Source: Amphiura filiformis (taxonomy: Eukaryota; Echinodermata; Ophiuroidea; Amphilepidida; Amphiuridae). From it: 64,000 nucleotides of DNA. The stretch covers positions 3,811,371-3,875,370 of the forward strand of contig NC_092636.1 of the NCBI RefSeq assembly GCF_039555335.1. The letters run 5' to 3'. The position numbers were made by a program, and so were the translations under genes. Positions 60,201 to 64,000 of the stretch are shown here, one piece after another; the first letter of the stretch is position 1; every line of letters starts with the position of its first letter. The notes below the pieces were generated by a model. The model saw nothing but the letters and a program-made list of their open reading frames with translations, was not told the origin of the DNA and did no database searches.

Positions 60201-62346
60201 TAGCAGATGAAGTATAGTGTGCTATCAGTAGTAGATAGCAGATGAAGTAGTGTGCTATCAACAGTAGATAGTGGATGAAATAGTGGAGTATCAGCAGCAG
60301 ATAGCAGATGAAGTAGTGGAGTATCAGCAGTAGATAGTAGATGAAGTAGTGTGCTATCGACAGCAGTGGATAGCAGATGAAGTGGTTGAGTATCAGCAGT
60401 AGATAGCAGATGAAGTAGTGGAGTATCAGCAGTAGATAGCAGACGAAGTAGTGTGCTATCAGCAGTAGATAGCAGATGAAGTAGTGGAGTATCAGCAGTA
60501 GATAGTGGATGAAATAGTGGAGTATCAGCAGTAGATAGCAGATGAAGTAGTGGAATATCAGCAGTAGATAGTTGATGAAGTAGTGCGCTATCAGCAGTAT
60601 GTAGTAGATGAAGTAGTGTGCTATCAGCAGTAGATAGCAGATGAAGTAGTGGAGTATCAACAGTAGATAGCAGACGAAGTAGTGTGCTATCAGCAGTAGA
60701 TAGCAGATGAAGTAGTGGAGTATCAGCAGTAGATAGCAGACGAAGTAGTGGAGTATCAGCAGTAGATAACAGATGAAGTAGTGGAGTATCAGCAGTAGAT
60801 AGCAGATGAAGTAGTGGAGCTATCAGCAGTAGATAGCAGATGAAGTAGTGGAGTATCAGCAGTAGATAGCAGACGAAGTAGTGTGCTATCAGCAGTAGAT
60901 AGCAGATGAAGTAGTGGAGTATCAGCAGTAGATAGTGGATGAAATAGTGGAGTATCAGCAGTAGATAGCAGATGAAGTAGTGGAATATCAGCAGTAGATA
61001 GTTGATGAAGTAGTGCGCTATCAGCAGTATGTAGTAGATGAAGTAGTGTGCTATCAGCAGTAGATAGCAGATGAAGTGGTTGAGTATCAGTAGTAGATAG
61101 CAGATGAAGTAGTGTGCTATCAGCAGTAGATAGCAGATGAAGTATAGTGTGCTATCAGTAGTAGATAGCAGATGAAGTAGTGTGCTATCAACAGTAGATA
61201 GTGGATGAAATAGTGGAGTATCAGCAGCAGATAGCAGATGAAGTAGTGGAGTATCAGCAGTAGATAGTAGATGAAGTAGTGTGCTATCGACAGCAGTGGA
61301 TAGCAGATGAAGTGGTTGAGTATCAGCAGTAGATAGCAGATGAAGTAGTGGAGTATCAGCAGTAGATAGCAGACGAAGTAGTGTGCTATCAGCAGTAGAT
61401 AGCAGATGAAGTAGTGGAGTATCAGCAGTAGATAGCAGACGAAGTAGTGTGCTATCAGCAGTAGATAACAGATGAAGTAGTGGAGTATCAGCAGTAGATA
61501 GCAGACGAAGTAGTGTGCTATCAGCAGTAGATAGCAGATGAAGTAGTGGAGTATCAGCAGTAGATAGTGGATGAAATAGTGGAGTATCAGCAGTAGATAG
61601 CAGATGAAGTAGTGGAATATCAGCAGTAGATAGTTGATGAAGTAGTGCGCTATCAGCAGTATGTAGTAGATGAAGTAGTGTGCTATCAGCAGTAGATAGC
61701 AGATGAAGTGGTTGAGTATCAGTAGTAGATAGCAGATGAAGTAGTGTGCTATCAGCAGTAGATAGCAGATGAAGTATAGTGTGCTATCAGTAGTAGATAG
61801 CAGATGAAGTAGTGTGCTATCAACAGTAGATAGTGGATGAAATAGTGGAGTATCAGCAGCAGATAGCAGATGAAGTAGTGGAGTATCAGCAGTAGATAGT
61901 AGATGAAGTAGTGTGCTATCGACAGCAGTGGATAGCAGATGAAGTGGTTGAGTATCAGCAGTAGATAGCAGATGAAGTAGTGGAGTATCAGCAGTAGATA
62001 GCAGACGAAGTAGTGTGCTATCAGCAGTAGATAGCAGATGAAGTAGTGGAGTATCAGCAGTAGATAGTGGATGAAATAGTGGAGTATCAGCAGTAGATAG
62101 CAGATGAAGTAGTGGAATATCAGCAGTAGATAGTTGATGAAGTAGTGCGCTATCAGCAGTATGTAGTAGATGAAGTAGTGTGCTATCAGCAGTAGATAGC
62201 AGATGAAGTAGTGTGCTATCAGTAGTAGATATCAGATGAAGTAGTGGAGTATCAGCAGTAGATAGTGGATGAAGTAGTGTGCTATCAGCAGTAGATAGCA
62301 GATGAAGTAGTGGAGTATACGTAGTAGATAGCAGATGAAGTAGTCT
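57282..62346 (+). repeat. Large minisatellite array with higher-order structure, about 150 units
   Basis: About 5 kb of 33-bp units built on TATCAGCAGTAGATAGCAG and GATGAAGTAGTG. From 57282 to 57700 the units are simple. From 57700 to 58340 a five-unit (165-bp) block recurs. From 58745 to 59350 two variants (GACGAAGTAGTGTGC and GATGAAGTAGTGGAG) alternate as 66-bp dimers. From 59369 on, a marker unit with GATAGTGGATGAAATAGTGG recurs at 59369, 60001, 60501, 60931, 61563 and 62063. The 323-, 412- and 156-aa minus-strand frames here are artefacts. Confidence 0.97.
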
Positions 62347-63038
62347 CCCAGCAAACACAAAACGTTTTTGACATCATTCGCAAAAGGTTATAAAAGGTTG
62401 TCAGAAAACGTTTAAATGTCGGGTTATATAAAGGGTATATTAAGGGTATAAAACGTTTTCATAACATTGAAAATCATTCTTTGATAATCTACTGCTCAGC
62501 AAACAAAAATGTTTTACAGAAAACGTTTAAATGTTGGGTTATATAAAGGGTATAAAAACGTTTTAATAACATTCCAAAAACATTTTTGAAAACTTTATAC
62601 AAAACATTCTAAACAGAATGTTATTTTGAGGTTGAAAAAATATTTTGCGAAAAATGTTTGCCCAAAATATTTGCAATAACGTTTTGAAAACGTTTTCATG
62701 ACCTTTATATAACCCGACATTTAAATGTTATTAAAACGTTTTGAAAAAAACATTTTAAGAACATTTCTGTGTTTGCTGGGTGCAAATATTTTAACATAAT
62801 ATTATTTAAGTGTTGACAAAATATTTGGCAAAAGATGTTTGCAAAAATAGTTTACAATAACATTTTGAAAACATTTTAAAAATATTGTTGTAGTGTGTTT
62901 TCATACAAAACGTTTTAAAACGTTTTCATGACCTTTTATAACCCGACATTTTAATGTTATTAAAACGTTTTTATGTAAACCAAAAGCCAAAATATAACTT
63001 ATTAAAAACGATTTTAAAACGTTTTTGTGTTTGCTGGG
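62347..63038. mobile_element. CCCAGC-ended MITE, copy 3, inserted in a minisatellite
   Basis: 692 bp with CCCAGCAAACACAAAACG and GTGTTTGCTGGG ends. The minisatellite continues directly on both sides (GAAGTAGTCT before, CTGCTATCAG after), consistent with a 2-bp CT duplication. It is near-identical in layout to copy 2, so both are probably fairly recent. Confidence 0.85.
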
Positions 63039-63115
63039 CTGCTATCAGCAGTAGATAGCAGATGAAGTGGAGTATCAGCAGTAGATAACATATGAAGTAG
63101 TGGAGTATCACCAGT
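63039..63115 (+). repeat. End of the large minisatellite beyond the inserted element
   Basis: Two or three units (GCTATCAGCAGTAGATAGC) continue after the CCCAGC element and then fade into unique DNA. Confidence 0.85.
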
Positions 63116-64000
63116 GAATTATGGTGAATCAAGCGGACAAAGCTGCAGTTAGAAGCGTAGACTAATTCGTGGTATCTGACCTTTGAATATCAGGAGTATG
63201 GATATCTTATATGAAGCAGGGTCATCAGCAATGGTGTTTTTATTTCAAACTGTGCGCCCACCATACCTTTCACGTGTACTTTATATGAGACAGGTTGTTC
63301 ATGTTGTTTGGCACGTGGGGTACACAATTATTGTTTCCTTCCATTCCGCCTCATTTATCATCACTTGGTTCTAACACTGTGTACCTTATACCAGCAGGTC
63401 TCTTGAGATGTGTCCCAAATCAGTGCACTCCTCCTTGTGCTCCAGAATGCAACGCAGAACAAACGTATAATACGGTATCCTGATTTAAAATCACAAATCG
63501 GCACGTCATTAGGACACTCACAAAGTGGGAAATAACTTGATGTCATTTATTTGAATGTAAAACCGGTTTACAATCTAATCCTTGAACATGTTGAATTGGT
63601 TTCAAATGCATTCTATTCAATTTCTAGAACGTGTTCAGATTTGTCCTAAATGCTATAGACATCTCCAATACATTCATCATAGACTGAGGTGTAAAAATCC
63701 AATCTGTTACGTATTCTTCTTTTGTCTTAGTGGCCACGTAATGAGCCAAGCCTGTTAGGTATTGTATTTAAACATTGGTTCCCAGAGGAGTTGAAATTGA
63801 CTGCTGCCTAAAGGGGAGAGACAAATAGCCACTTAATGAACGGCTAGTTGAACATTTAAAACAAATCAAGAACAGAATAATGGTCAACAGACACATGGGA
63901 AAATGGCAATTACCTATTGCCTATGGGTGAGTTTGATGGTGCTTAGTGCTAGTGCCTTCAAGACGAATACACCATTTTATATAGCAATTTTTATATAAAT
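63116..64000. other. No gene recognised
   Basis: Unique DNA with short frames on both strands and no recognisable motif. Confidence 0.55.

Noticed and set aside
57282-62346. CRISPR array
   Set aside because: There are no unique spacers; the whole unit is repeated with small variants, and the context is an animal genome.
57402-62358. Minus-strand reading frames of 323, 412, 156 and 139 aa built on YLLLILHYFIC or LLSTADTPLLH repeats, looking like membrane or repeat proteins
   Set aside because: They arise because the 33-bp minisatellite unit is a multiple of three without stops in those frames. The same DNA gives similar frames in every array, broken at random, with no start context or non-repeat domain.
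1-64000. Retroviral, LTR or Polinton-type fossils
   Set aside because: No long direct terminal repeats and no reverse transcriptase, integrase, capsid or polymerase motifs were recognised in any frame.

Overview
This window looks like nuclear DNA of an animal, probably a marine invertebrate. It is AT-rich and mostly non-coding. I recognise one protein-coding gene, two eukaryotic tRNA-Ser genes with a long variable arm, many short inverted-repeat DNA elements (MITE-like), one probable hAT-derived element and very large minisatellite arrays. The gene is the ParaHox homeobox gene Gsx, on the minus strand (12788..14762), with two coding exons joined by a GT-AG phase-1 intron. Its N-terminal SRSFYVDSL motif, its homeodomain and its single intron upstream of the homeobox are those of bilaterian Gsx genes. 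A deuterostome or other slow-evolving invertebrate (for example a hemichordate, echinoderm or lancelet) is plausible, but I cannot fix the species. Neither of the usual ParaHox neighbours, Xlox/Pdx or Cdx, is visible in the window.

Layout. 1-12.5 kb is repeat-rich flank: long-hairpin elements flanked by TTAA, a CCCAGC-ended element and a TA-flanked element (the last two inserted into a minisatellite array), a pair of inverted ~0.55 kb arms enclosing a hAT-like element with an 8-bp target duplication, a GGCGACG-ended element and a tRNA-derived SINE head. 12.5-15.2 kb is Gsx with a possible promoter just upstream. 16.0-17.3 kb is a regular 33-bp array. 17.3-29.4 kb is mostly featureless, with a TTAA element, two blocks of degenerate telomere-like hexamers and a sharp hairpin. 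29.4-32.3 kb is a 34-bp array interrupted by a TA-flanked element and partly duplicated together with its flank. 32.4-34.2 kb holds two palindromic elements. 35.35-38.3 kb holds two minisatellite arrays in opposite orientation. 39-47 kb is mostly featureless apart from a TTAA element and a 0.8 kb array. 46.9-47.35 kb carries two tRNA-Ser(TGA) genes. 48.4-49.9 kb holds another array and another CCCAGC element. 51-56.2 kb holds palindromic elements and microsatellites. 57.3-63.1 kb is a 5 kb array with higher-order repeat structure that ends in a third CCCAGC element.

The most unusual feature is the minisatellite family (core TATCAGCAGTAGATAGCAG, unit 33 bp, with a 34-bp relative). By my count of array spans it fills roughly a fifth of the window. 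It occurs in both orientations, has locally different unit variants, shows 66-bp and ~1.56-kb higher-order periods, and has been a landing place for several DNA elements. Because the 33-bp unit is a multiple of three and lacks stops in some frames, it creates long spurious reading frames that are not genes. I saw no CRISPR array, no recognisable LTR element, no LINE coding region and no rRNA gene.
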